Positions 11,900-22,100 of a stretch of DNA of 64,000 nt are shown here, one piece after another (the stretch's first letter is position 1; each line of letters opens with the position of its first letter). The stretch lies in NCBI GenBank assembly GCA_963573315.1, contig OY752153.1, positions 992,001-1,056,000 of the forward strand, read 5' to 3'. This stretch comes from Entomortierella parvispora. Lineage: Eukaryota > Mortierellomycota > Mortierellomycetes > Mortierellales > Mortierellaceae. Position numbers and translations under genes: made by a program. The notes below the pieces were generated by a model that searched no databases, had not been told where the DNA came from, and saw only the letters and a list, made by a program, of their open reading frames with translations.

Positions 11900-13228
11900 T
11901 TAGTGGGATGCGAGAGAGCGCCCGTGGAGGCATGCGGCGCGGCAAACACCGGCATTGCAGCAGTGCTTGCAGTCGGCCTCAGTCTCGCAGCAGGTACCTT
12001 CGCCACCTTTTTTATTGCCCTTGCCCGGGGTACCTCCCTCACACTTGGCACTACCATCGGTTCCCTTGCCACAGTGGGGGAATGGAATGTTTCCGAACGC
12101 GGTACCAGAGTTCCAGATAGGGTTTTCGTCGGCGGTGTAGATCACAAAGTTGCCATCGTTCTGAATAATAGCGCGGTATTGGCCATTCTTCTCGGATCTT
12201 GTCCTAGTACTCCAGTACATGGCTCCAGACTTTGTGTACAAGCAAAAATTACCATCCTCCTCGAGAGTTCCATAAAAAGGACCTTTGCTTGGATCCAAGC
12301 TCACGCCTGCACACCAAGTGTTGCTATATTGCCCTTTTCGTGTTCCATACACGCACATGTCGCCACTGGTGTGGATGGCGACCTTGTTGGCATGATTCGT
12401 CGAGATCAAAATTCGCGATGAGTCGGCACACCAGTTGTCAGTGCAGCCCTTCAAAGTTTGTCCACTGATCAGAGTGCCCTGGGCCTTGCAGTTCGAGATA
12501 TCTGCGATACCGGTGGTACCGCACTTCTGGTTACTATGCTTTCCAACGCAGACGTTATAGATTCCATCAGACTCTATGCCATTGGGCAGGGATCGAGGGA
12601 GGTACGCAGTGTAAGGGTTGTTCGTTGGCTTTCCTCTAGTACAGCGACCGAATCGACAGCACGTAACGGGGGTGACTCTCCTGTTGCCTTTGGCCTCGAC
12701 CCAGAATTGACCAAAGCCCAAGTAACCAGACTTGCCTTCGGGAATCTGCACCTTGTACGAAATTGATCGAGTAGTCGTGGTCTGGGCACTATATTCGCCT
12801 CCAATCTTGACTTTTACAGCATTGATGTCAAAATTAACATCTCCAGCGACTTTCCAGCTGGCAGTTTTGGTGACGGTGTCGGTGGCGACCAGCTCGCAAA
12901 TACGGTAGGTACAGACGGTTGTTCTCGATACGCTCTCATAGATATTGCGCTTGGTGGTGTCGATTCCCCAAAAGAGGGCCGTTGTTTCCACCGTATAGTC
13001 GTATTCGTAACCTGAATGGCACTCGCCGATGGGGCCGTTTTGGGGTCCCATTTCGGTGGTATTACCGAAAGGTGGGTCGTGCCACTCGCGTAACTCACTA
13101 GATGGAGGTTCGATGATCGGGACGAGCTTGTCACCTTTCGCAACGTATGCAAAGGTTCCATTGGGCGGAGCAGCGGCGCTGAAAGTTAGCAAAGCAAGAC
13201 CAGCTAAGACAGGTCCCAAGTACATCAT
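11900..13228 (-). CDS. Secreted protein: strand-rich N-terminal domain, B-lectin domain and Cys-rich tail (442 aa)
   Basis: Single exon. The ATG at 13228 is chosen over an upstream in-frame one because it opens a signal peptide (MMYLGPVLAGLALLTFSAA). Residues ~60-215 form a Thr-rich beta region with alternating hydrophobic and polar residues and the stretch YKVQIPEGKSGYLGFGQFW. Residues ~251-374 match a bulb-type (GNA-like) lectin: two copies of the x-D-G-N-F-x-x-Y core (EEDGNFCLY, QNDGNFVIY) each followed by W-S/N-S. The last ~60 residues hold a Gly/Lys linker and a dense cysteine cluster. The N-terminal region resembles aerolysin/ETX-MTX2-type pore-forming folds, which I offer only as an inference. 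It is related in motif to the two genes at 14.4 and 15.9 kb. TATA box at 13303-13309. Confidence 0.8.
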   Translation of the reverse strand: MMYLGPVLAGLALLTFSAAAPPNGTFAYVAKGDKLVPIIEPPSSELREWHDPPFGNTTEMGPQNGPIGECHSGYEYDYTVETTALFWGIDTTKRNIYESVSRTTVCTYRICELVATDTVTKTASWKVAGDVNFDINAVKVKIGGEYSAQTTTTRSISYKVQIPEGKSGYLGFGQFWVEAKGNRRVTPVTCCRFGRCTRGKPTNNPYTAYLPRSLPNGIESDGIYNVCVGKHSNQKCGTTGIADISNCKAQGTLISGQTLKGCTDNWCADSSRILISTNHANKVAIHTSGDMCVYGTRKGQYSNTWCAGVSLDPSKGPFYGTLEEDGNFCLYTKSGAMYWSTRTRSEKNGQYRAIIQNDGNFVIYTADENPIWNSGTAFGNIPFPHCGKGTDGSAKCEGGTPGKGNKKGGEGTCCETEADCKHCCNAGVCRAACLHGRSLASH

Positions 13229-13302
13229 CCTGAAATTGGTTGAAATAAAGTAGGGTGAAATAAAGCGGGGTGAATATTTACAACACTGCAACCTGGCTGG
13301 GC

Positions 13303-13309
13303 TTTTATA
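13303..13309 (-). promoter_or_regulatory. TATA box of the lectin gene
   Basis: TATAAAA on the minus strand, about 75 bases upstream of the chosen ATG at 13228; supports that start. Confidence 0.6.
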
Positions 13310-13356
13310 GCGCTGTACGGAGCGCGATGATAATCGTTGTGAATATTGTAAACTTT

Positions 13357-14110
13357 GGAATCAACTTGAAGTGTACCTCAGTGGTCTGACTTCATGAGCA
13401 CAGCGAAAGGCTCTTGGTGTATGCATCTGAATAGTTGGTTTAGTCTATAATACCAACACCTCAAAGAAAAGGGCAAGGTATAGACATCCATATATCTATA
13501 TACCTCAAAGTTCTGGCTTCACGAGGATGGTTGCTTTCCGGGGGTAATAGGGCAATTGATTGACCTACACGCCCTCATGCAAACAAGAAGGCGAGGTTAA
13601 GGTATGCAGTGCTTGTACCTCGATGCTCTAGTTTCGTGAAAGTACTGTACTGTACTGGATTCGTGAGAAAACTGGATGGTCGCTCTTGTTGAAGTACAGA
13701 ATCAGAGGAATTGTTCTATTGCTGCAAAATGAGAAGGTAAATATTTACCTCAATGGAATGACCTCGTGGGAACATTGGATGGTCGCTGAGGAATAAGAAC
13801 AACACCCCCAGAGGATGGTCTAGGAGGGTAAGGTTGAGACGAATGCTCAAATGCTCAATTTAGTATCATACATCAAATGGTCCCGACCCTATGAGAGGAT
13901 GGACGCTTCCCGGGTTAGACTAGTTCAATCGGTTTACCGATAGTCTAGATATTCCAATATCTGGCAAAAAAGGGGCGAGGTGAAGACATTCATGCATGCA
14001 TCTCTATGAGATGGCAACCCACCGAGGTACAAGAAATTGCTCTACCAATGCCTCTTCGCCTTACGAAAAAGGGCACAGGTTGAGTGGTGCCTGATGATCC
14101 AGCTTCGTGA
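13357..14110. repeat. Degenerate tandem minisatellite, period roughly 120-150 bp
   Basis: About six diverged units recur. Recognisable blocks are a TACCTCAA-like start, TTCGTGAGA-like and GGATGGTCGCT motifs, a GGGTAATAG/CAATCGGTTTACC-like middle, CTCTACCAATGCCTCTTC, and a closing (A)n-GGGCGAGGTTAAG. One to two further units sit at about 15340-15560, upstream of the second small secreted gene. The period is approximate and the units are heavily mutated. Confidence 0.6.
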
Positions 14111-14273
14111 GAGCAGAGATCTCGCACTATTTGGTTTGCCGACCACTTGTTCTCGAAAACCGTGTGTACTTAGGAATTGTTACAGCGCAGTACTCGTTTT
14201 CGCATCAGCACTTCGAAATAGATACTGAGGTAACAGACGGCATCAGCGGTGAAGGCCCATGTCCCAACATCTG

Positions 14274-14318
<45 letters not shown>

Positions 14319-14372
14319 TTTTTTTCTCTCTCACAGACTGCAATTTTAATTTTCGAACGTTTTAGCCTTCCG

Positions 14373-14858
14373 ATGATGCTCAAACTACTCGGCACCGCAA
14401 TCGCACTTGCAACGACAGCATTCAGTTCCCAGACGCCCTTTGGGTATCATTACACATTCGACGTTATAAGTAGTACTGTGGCCACCAGTGGGTGGGAGAG
14501 AACATCCGCCATCGTCACTGGACCTACTTACGTCAAGTCTGACCACGTCTTTCGCAACACCACATGGAGTGTAGACCTTTCTCCCCATCTACAGGATGTA
14601 GTACGATCAAACGCCCCATTTGACTGGGTAGAAGCTGGTGGCACGGACAAGATCATTTACGGCATGCATATCCCGGATGGCGTTACTGGATATGTTGTAA
14701 TGGCTTCCATGTGGCATATACTCACGGGAACCCTTCGCACCTCACGAGCAGGCAACATCATCGATGAGCAAATAGTCACCACCATGTCACCAAAGACACT
14801 GGCGAATGGCGAGATCGATGGCCTAGTCACATTCATCACGCTTCACAAGTCAGCCTAA
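14373..14858 (+). CDS. Small secreted protein, copy 1 (161 aa)
   Basis: Single exon. The ATG at 14373 aligns with the start of copy 2. An N-terminal signal peptide (MMLKLLGTAIALATTAFSS) is followed by a strand-rich, Thr-rich domain: GYHYTFDVISS, VFRNTTWSVDLSP, YGMHIPDGVTGYVVMASMW, ending ITLHKSA. The segment IPDGVTGYVVMASMW lines up with IPEGKSGYLGFGQFW of the lectin-bearing protein at 11.9-13.2 kb, and TTWSV lines up with TASWKV there. All three therefore look homologous, this one lacking the lectin and Cys-rich parts. The leader is a (CT)n-(T)n tract at about 14275-14335. AATAAA at 14889-14894. Function unknown. Confidence 0.8.
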   Translation: MMLKLLGTAIALATTAFSSQTPFGYHYTFDVISSTVATSGWERTSAIVTGPTYVKSDHVFRNTTWSVDLSPHLQDVVRSNAPFDWVEAGGTDKIIYGMHIPDGVTGYVVMASMWHILTGTLRTSRAGNIIDEQIVTTMSPKTLANGEIDGLVTFITLHKSA

Positions 14859-14888
14859 GCCCACTCTTCATCGTTTTGACCGCCTTGC

Positions 14889-14894
14889 AATAAA
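14889..14894 (+). terminator. Polyadenylation signal, small secreted protein copy 1
   Basis: AATAAA 31 bases after the stop codon; the same hexamer and flank recur after copy 2. Confidence 0.5.
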
Positions 14895-15861
14895 CCTCCG
14901 ATAAGACAACCATCTCGAGACAGTGAGTTCTTTACTGACCTCATAAGATTGACTTGAACTTTGTCTTTGCCGGCTTCGTGGTTGGATCATCGGGCGTTGT
15001 TCTCTTTTGTTGCTTCAGCCTATCGAGAGGCGTTTGACATGTCGATCGGCAAAGATTTCTTGGAAGTTGTTCTTGTCATGTTGATGGGGACGCGTTGAAG
15101 ACCTCCAACTCTGGATAAGGACGGATAATCTGACGGCCTCTACAGGATAGTTAAGTAGTTGCCGTGCTTCATTTCCCACAAATTCCAGAAACAATGAGAA
15201 AAGATGATCTACTAACACTTCGTCGCCTTGCCATGAAGTGGGCAAGATGGAGATGTGCTCAATGATCTGACTCCAAGAGAACCTTGTATGACCGATTATC
15301 GGGTCAAAACAGTCGACTTTCACCCGTACTACAACGTACGTACGTTGCAAAAAAGGAGGGCGAGGTTAAGACACCCGTACTGTACTTCAAAGTCCCGATT
15401 TCGTGGGAACATTAGATGGCGGCTTTCTAGGGTATCAGGACAATCGGTCTGTACTCTACCAGCGCCTCTTCAACTTGCACAAAACAAAGGGCGAGGTTGA
15501 ACTGAGCCCAATGACCTAACTTCATGAGAGCAGTGGGTGGCGTTACCGAGGTCTCGCACAGTGGCCCAATACCTTTCGCAATGCCTTTGAGAGCACTGGG
15601 ATGATTTTTGTTCCCGAAAACCGCGTGTGCTTGGGAACTGTACCCACCATCCGCACCAGTACTTCGAAATGGATACTAAAGTAGAAAGCGGCATTTGCAG
15701 TCACTGTTTTCAGAACGTGAAAGGAAGGAAAGATGAAGGCAAGGGAGGAGAGCACCCATCCCAAATATCTCTTTCTCTCTCCATTTCTCTTTCTCCTTCC
15801 CTCTTTCCCTCTATCCCTCTCTCTCCCTCTCTTTGATTCCTGAAAAGGTTTCCATATCTCA

Positions 15862-16428
15862 ATGATTCTCAAAATACTAGGCGCCGCACTTGCACTTGCG
15901 ACAACAGCATTCAGTTCCCAGATGCCCTTTGGGTATCAATACACATTCGACGTGATAAGCAACACCACAGCTACTAGTGGCTGGGAGAGAACATCCGACA
16001 TCGTCACTGGACCTACCTATGTCAAGTCTGACCACGTCTTTCGTAACACCACATGGAGTGTATACCTTCCTCCTTATCTACAGGATGTAGTACGGTCAAG
16101 CGCTCCATTTGACTGGGTAGAATCTGGTGGCACTGACAAGATCACCTATGGCATGAATATTTCGAGTGGCCATACAGGATATATCGCAGTGACATCCATG
16201 TGGTATGTACTCACGGGGACTCTTCGCACCTTGCAAGCAGGCAACATCATCGACGAGCAAATAGTCACCACCATCTCACCAAAGACACTGGCGAATGGCG
16301 AAATCGATGGCACGGTCACATTCATTACACTTCACAGGTCAGCTAGCTCTAAAGTCAACCCGAGCCCACTCTTCATTGTGCCCTCTTCTCTTTGGACGAG
16401 AGCACGCTCCATCTTGCGATTCCCGTAG
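15862..16428 (+). CDS. Small secreted protein, copy 2 (188 aa)
   Basis: Paralogue of the gene at 14373, from the tandem duplication. Signal peptide MILKILGAALALATTAFSS; body nearly collinear with copy 1 (GYQYTFDVISN, VFRNTTWSVYLPP, TGYIAVTSMWYVLTGTLRT). Copy 1 ends at HKSA; this copy reads through to a 25-residue Ser/Pro/Arg-rich tail because the stop has moved. A CAG/GTCAGC at the point of divergence could also be a splice donor, so the tail is uncertain. A CT-rich leader (15765-15835) matches that of copy 1; AATAAA at 16455-16460. Confidence 0.8.
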   Translation: MILKILGAALALATTAFSSQMPFGYQYTFDVISNTTATSGWERTSDIVTGPTYVKSDHVFRNTTWSVYLPPYLQDVVRSSAPFDWVESGGTDKITYGMNISSGHTGYIAVTSMWYVLTGTLRTLQAGNIIDEQIVTTISPKTLANGEIDGTVTFITLHRSASSKVNPSPLFIVPSSLWTRARSILRFP

Positions 16429-16460
16429 ATTGTTTTTGGTTTATAGTGCCTGGTAATAAA

Positions 16461-16969
16461 CCTCTGCATGAGACAATCATTTCGCGGCAATGAGTCGTTT
16501 GCTGATACCACAAGAGCGACTTTGAACTTTTTTTCCTTTGCCAGTTTCGTGACTGGATCATCAGCTGTTGGTCGCTTTTGTGCTTGAGCCTGTCGAGGAA
16601 CTTTTGAAATGTTGATCTGGGAAGATTTCCGAAAAAAAAAATGTCGCCATTGTTGATGGAGACGCGCTAAAGACCCTTCAGTTCTGGATCTGGATAGAGG
16701 TGATAATTTGGCAATCTCTACAGGGTAGAAAGGCAGCGGCCATGCTTCGCTTCTCATAAACTTCCGTGGAGGGATGATGTGGCAGTATGATCTGGGCGAC
16801 AATGCGGTAGCAGAAAAGCAGAACGATCAGACAAGATGAGGTGAAATGAGACGTAGACCTTCTTGGCGCAAAAAAAAAAAATCAGGGGGCGGAGGAAAAG
16901 GTCTCATCTTCTGGTGGCTGCAGCTGCAATATTGATGCTGAGAACTCTTGTATTGTTTGAACTGAGGCT
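16461..16969. other. Intergenic, duplicated 3' flank
   Basis: Holds the second copy of the 3' flank of the segmental duplication (to about 16800), then a short spacer to the LRR gene stop. No gene seen. Confidence 0.5.
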
Positions 16970-18709
16970 CTATGAAAATATCTGGTTCCTAATCGAGCTG
17001 GTCTTGCGTGCCTCAGCCAGCGCCTGAACTGCAATCGCTTCGATCCGGTTGTTGATTGACAAGTCCAAAGTGGTCAGAGTCGAGTTGGTTCTGATCGCCT
17101 CTGCTAGCGACAGAGCTCCAATGTCCCCAATAAGGTTATACTGCAAGATTAAAACTGTAAGAGTCAGGTTGGTCTTGAGTGCCTCTGCCACTGCCTTGGC
17201 TCCGTTGCATCCAATTGAGTTGTTCCCTAAATTCAACTTGGTCAGAGTCGAGTTGATCTTGAGCGCCTCGGCAAGAGCCCGAGCTCCATTCCATTCGATT
17301 TTGTTGTACCGCAAATTCAACTCTGTCAAAGACGAGTTGATTTTGAGTGCCTCTGCCAGCGCATGAGCTCCATTTCCTCCGATTGTGTTTCTGCTCAAGT
17401 TCAAAGTGGCCAATGACGAGTTGGTCTTAAGGGCCTCTGCCACTCTTTGTGCTTCGTCGTCTCCTAACTTGACATATTCCAAGCTCAGAAAAGTCAGAGT
17501 CGAGTTGATCTTGAGTGCTCCCACCAACGCCTCAATTCCGCTGCTGCCAATTGAATTGGATATCAAGTCTAAACTTGTCAAAGTCAAGTTAACCTTGAGC
17601 GCCTCTGCCAGTGCCTCTGCTCCATGCTCCTCGACATCACTACAGCCCAACCCTAAGGTACGCAGCGTCGAGTTGGTCTTGAGGGCCTCCGCTACCGCCT
17701 TTGCTCCGTTGACGCCCATCGAGTTGAACTCCACTTTCAAACTAGTCAGGGCCGAGTTGCTCTTGAGTGCCTCAGCTAGGGCTTGAAATCCAGGCTCTGA
17801 GATCGAATTGTTGCTCAAGTTCAAAGTGCACAGGGTTGAGTTGTCCTTCAGTAACTCAGCCACCGCCTTTACCCCGTCGTTTCCCAACCCGTTATTTTCC
17901 AAGTTCAAAAACGTCAGAGTTGAGTTGATCTTGAGAGCTTTCACCAGTGCCTCAGCTCCGCCGAGGCCAATCGAGTTTTCCCACAAGTTTAAGCTTTTTA
18001 GAGTCGAGTTGACCTTGAGTGCCTCCGCCAGCGACTTTGCTCCGTTGACTCCGATTGAGTTGAACCCCAAATCCAAACGGGTCAGTGCCGAGTTGGTCAC
18101 GAGTGCATCAGCTAGCGCCTGAGCCCCACACTCTTCGATCCTATTGTCGATCAAGTTCAAAGTGGACAAGATCGAGTTGACTTTGAGGGCCTCGGCCAGC
18201 GCCTGCGCACAAATGTCTCCCATCGAGTTGAGATCCAGGTTGAGAGTGACTAGAGCTGTATTGGTCTTGAGTGCTTCTGCCAATGCCTGAACTCCTGCGT
18301 ATTCAATCATATTCTGACTCAGGATCAAAGTAGTCAGAGTTGGATGAGTGGCGAGATATTCAGCAACAGCCTGGGCCTCGTCGTCCGTGCTCCATGTACC
18401 ATTTGCGTCCAGAGTGAGCAGATGTGAGTTCGCCATAATATTAGATATTATTTGAGCTCTGTCAATCTCTGATAGCCCTTCAAAAACTCGACGATGGATC
18501 TTTGCGTGTCGTATGAGGTGCCTCTTTTTCTCGAGAGTTTCCATGCTGGGACCGTCTTCCTTCATCAACAAGACATTGCTGTAGAGTGGTGGAGTGAAGG
18601 AGTCGTTCCAGTCATGACTCACACGCGCGCAGGATGCAAGATCTCTGGGTCGGAGGCTGATGGCAATCTGAGAGCGAACCTCGTGCAAGTCGAGAGCGTG
18701 TGTCCGCAT
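16970..18709 (-). CDS. F-box-like/leucine-rich-repeat protein (RNI-like), 579 aa, intact
   Basis: Residues ~5-60 form an F-box-like helix set (LDLHEVRSQIAISL, CARVSHDWNDSF, PLYSNVLL). From ~95 to the end run about 17 ribonuclease-inhibitor-type repeats of 28 residues with the consensus GAxALAEALKxNSTLTxLNLxxNxIG. Such proteins typically present substrates to SCF ubiquitin ligases, with the LRR horseshoe as the binding face; that role is inferred from family. Single exon. The 84-bp repeat unit at DNA level leaves long antisense open frames that are shadows. It belongs to a four-gene cluster with 23.2, 25.4 and 28-30 kb. Confidence 0.85.
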   Translation of the reverse strand: MRTHALDLHEVRSQIAISLRPRDLASCARVSHDWNDSFTPPLYSNVLLMKEDGPSMETLEKKRHLIRHAKIHRRVFEGLSEIDRAQIISNIMANSHLLTLDANGTWSTDDEAQAVAEYLATHPTLTTLILSQNMIEYAGVQALAEALKTNTALVTLNLDLNSMGDICAQALAEALKVNSILSTLNLIDNRIEECGAQALADALVTNSALTRLDLGFNSIGVNGAKSLAEALKVNSTLKSLNLWENSIGLGGAEALVKALKINSTLTFLNLENNGLGNDGVKAVAELLKDNSTLCTLNLSNNSISEPGFQALAEALKSNSALTSLKVEFNSMGVNGAKAVAEALKTNSTLRTLGLGCSDVEEHGAEALAEALKVNLTLTSLDLISNSIGSSGIEALVGALKINSTLTFLSLEYVKLGDDEAQRVAEALKTNSSLATLNLSRNTIGGNGAHALAEALKINSSLTELNLRYNKIEWNGARALAEALKINSTLTKLNLGNNSIGCNGAKAVAEALKTNLTLTVLILQYNLIGDIGALSLAEAIRTNSTLTTLDLSINNRIEAIAVQALAEARKTSSIRNQIFS

Positions 18710-19172
18710 CCCGGTTGTGATGATGTGAGCGAAGCTGACAGCGAGAGCGTGAATGGAGAATGGAGGAGGCGATGAGAACGAGAATGGGATGATGCTAGAA
18801 GATGACTCCTCTCAAGAATGATGGTGGCACAGAAATTGAACGTGTGGTGCAAGCCACCGCGTCGTGCCCAGAATGTGTGCCAGCAGAAGAAGAAGAAATT
18901 GTCGCGGGCTTGATTGCTTTTTTGAGCGCGTCGCCTGTCCTGGCACAAGGTACCTCAGCAGGGGATGTCTGTGAATGCGAGCTGTGGTTGCTGCCTTGCA
19001 AGACATGCATGTGCATGTGTTACTCATGGGAGTGTCGGTCAGGGCGAACGCAAATTACATTTACATGGGTTGAAAGCGGGCTTGCTGAGTTAAATGGAAT
19101 TTACTACTTGATCACTCCCCTCCTAATCTGTTCTGGTTGCGCATCATTCCCGACATCATCCACACACAGCCC
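18710..19172. other. Intergenic between LRR gene and MULE
   Basis: Upstream of the LRR gene (-) and of the transposase gene (+). I could not find a terminal inverted repeat or target-site duplication by eye. Confidence 0.4.
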
Positions 19173-22100
19173 ATGAGAACTCGCAGCCGAGATCCCTGTA
19201 CCTCGGCCTCTGTCCATGCGACGGAATCCCTGGACAATCGAAGCGCGTCATCCAACGTCTCTGCCGCCGCCTCTACACAAAGGACTGCCACAAGCTCTCT
19301 TGCTCTAACCAGGACCGCGACGACAACTGTGGCCGGAGGAGGAGGAGCTGCTTCACAGAAAGGCTGTAGTGCGCACGAAAGCGATGGAGCATCTAGCTCT
19401 GACCATGGAGTGTCTGCAAATAACGAGCACACATCCAAGAATGGCAAGAACAACAACTCCACTAGGAGCAAAAGGCCCATCTCGGACAGGAGCGACAGAA
19501 GCGCCGTCAGGACTCCAGTATCAGAAACCATCCTCGGCGAGCAGCAAGCACCTGCAGCGATTGCATTGAGTCAGAAAGAAAAGATCGCTTCACTACTAAG
19601 AATCCATGGGCCGGATCTTCATTGCCATACATGCCAAGCTAAGGGAATGATTAGACTGGAGTCCAAAGGAAAAAGTAAGAGACAAGGGTTGCGTGTTATG
19701 TTTCGTTAATAATACCCACTCGTTCTTACATCCTTCTATGATGTAGACAAGATGCGATATCGCTGCGCTGCATCGTCGAAAAAGACGCGATGCAACACCA
19801 TCTATGGACTCAACAACTTGGAGGTGTGGCTGGATCATGTCTCTTTAGCTCGGACCGTGTCAGACGAAGACTACGCAAAAGCCACTGGAGCAACGCGAAA
19901 AACTGTAAATGACACTGCGGATGATAGTCAGGGATCCGGGGATGAGGTAGAAAGTAGACACGACTTGGATACTGGAGATACCGCAAATGACCATAGAGTT
20001 GAGGCCATGATCCTGGATGCTGACGGTCAGGATCACGAAGATCAATTGGTGAGATATAGAACCAACAGAAAAAGTGCCGATGCTGAACCCTTTGTACTCA
20101 ACAAAGCCTCTAATATGATATAATCTCACTTAGGGACATGAACAGGTGCAAGCTGAGGACGCGAATGGTGATGTAGAAAGCGACCCGATGAGCGTAAGAG
20201 AAGACTTTGCTGCCGTGTTTTCTCATATTAGCTGCAGTGTTGATAACAGATTCTTTTATCTGGATTCTATAGTTTGATAGCCTCGTAATGACAGCGAGAC
20301 AGTCGATCACAGAGAAATCTTACCGGTTTACCCTGGAGCAACTTGTAAAGTGTCCGCACATTGCATCAACAGCTGCAAAACTGTCGATTCTTGAAGAATC
20401 AAAGGTTGTGGAAAAGGGAAAAGGCAAAATCGAATTCCTATTGTTTGATGATCAGTTCGACCTGTGGAAACGTGATCATGAGGTCGATCTAGGAATTGCA
20501 CTCTGGAGAAACCAGTCCGGGACTTACAAGAGATCCAAGGAGAAGAAGGAGATGGAGTCATACCTTTGCAATTACAGCGGAAAGACACCGCAGTCAAAAA
20601 AGGGCAGCAGCAAACAGACACGCAACCGCTTGGGTTTCAGATGTGGGTGCAAGGGGCGACTCAACAAAGTGCGCATGGACAAGAAGATTGGCGACAATCC
20701 GATCATCACTGTCTTGATGATAACATACATAATCGGCCACAATCACCCTGTTTTCGACTTGGACACTATTGGCTCGAGGCGTATTTTTAAAAATACCAAG
20801 GTCGGATAACACTTTTCTTTACTCTGTTGTTGTCCGACATTCTGGTGGGTTTGGAATTCCTGTAGCCTTCCTCCTGACTCAGAGTAGCGCCGCCTCGGGG
20901 TTAAAAGATTGGCTCAAGGCTCTTGTTAAGTTCATCAGGAAGAAGACGGGCGAATGCTGTGCTCCTAATGTTGTGATGTTGGATCACGGCCACGCCGAAC
21001 GTAAAGCTGTACTTGACACCTTCTGCACAAAAGTGCCCAGGATCTACCTCTGTGCGTTTCAGGTTAGCCAGGCAGTATGGAACAAACTCCCAGAAACACT
21101 CTCAAGAAGACTGCCCGACGAGGCCGAAAGGTCTAGCAAGAACAAAGGAGACGTCGCATTACCGCCAGGGAATCTGTCTATAGTGGATTTAAAGACTCTG
21201 GCCATGGAGGAGGTAAGAATATTTCTTAATAGCAACGAATTCTATAATAATATACGTTCGGTATTTGGTTGCTTATCCCCATTTTTCTTTTCTTTTGTGT
21301 ATTTAATAGTTCAGGGCTATTCTCTTTGAAAAAAACTTGTCGACTTCTTTGAATAAGGTCGAATATTTCAAGCAAAGATGGAGATGTTACCCTGATCTCC
21401 TGAAAGTACAGTTCAGGACTGAGAATTGTGTAACTGACTTGCTTGTAAGCTGAAACTTACATTTTTTTTCTCGATCGATTCGTTTTTGTAGTACCTAGAA
21501 AAGGAATACTTTGAGAAGGAGCCAGAGTGCTGGATGATTGCACACAGGCAGGATGTTCCTTATGGCAACATAGACACCAACAACTTGGTCGAGAGTTGGC
21601 ACAGGACACTCAAGAAAAAATTCCTCGGCAAATTCAATCAGCAATTTCAAGATCGAGTTCTTTACATCCTTGTGGATCATGTAGGCCCTTATTTCATAGA
21701 CAAAGTCGAACAGTACTCCGTGGGTGCTGGCGGAAATCCGTCCGAGGGACGGAAAATAACGCGTCGCGTGAAAGAGGCGGAGGCTTTCCTGAAGATGTGG
21801 AGGCAAGGTCGTGATAAGGACAGCTCCCCCATTGAAGTACTGGACGACACGACTCTTGTTGTCCCACTTTTTGGAGAAAAGGGACAAGTCTTTTCTAAGG
21901 AGAGTATCGCTCAGGATGATGCAGCTCTGTCTGAAACAGGGCAACCCAATGAGGCTGATGTTGAGGCCACTTCGGAAAAATGGGATGCAGGATCACTGGA
22001 AAATGTAGAGTCGTCTTCAGAGGAGGAGGAGGACAGAGAGTCGCTGGACAGTGCAGAGACATCTTTACAGGGAGAAGAGTCAGACATAGAGTCAAAGGAT

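Larger units (their letters stand above)
14080..16800 (+). repeat. Tandem segmental duplication carrying the two small secreted genes
   Basis: The block ~14080-15340 is repeated as ~15500-16800. Matching landmarks in order: CGAAAACCG-GTGTG-CTT-GGAA, CACTTCGAAAT-GATACT, CT-rich leader, gene, AATAAACCTC, and a shared ~300-bp 3' flank (for example GTTGATGG-GACGCG then CTCTACAGG-TAG). The copies are perhaps 75-80 percent alike by eye, so the duplication is not recent. Confidence 0.75.

Noticed and set aside
17049-18122. Long plus-strand frames rich in Ser/Ala across the LRR gene
   Set aside because: They are antisense shadows of the 84-bp LRR codon repeat; similar shadows occur under the LRR genes at 25-30 kb.
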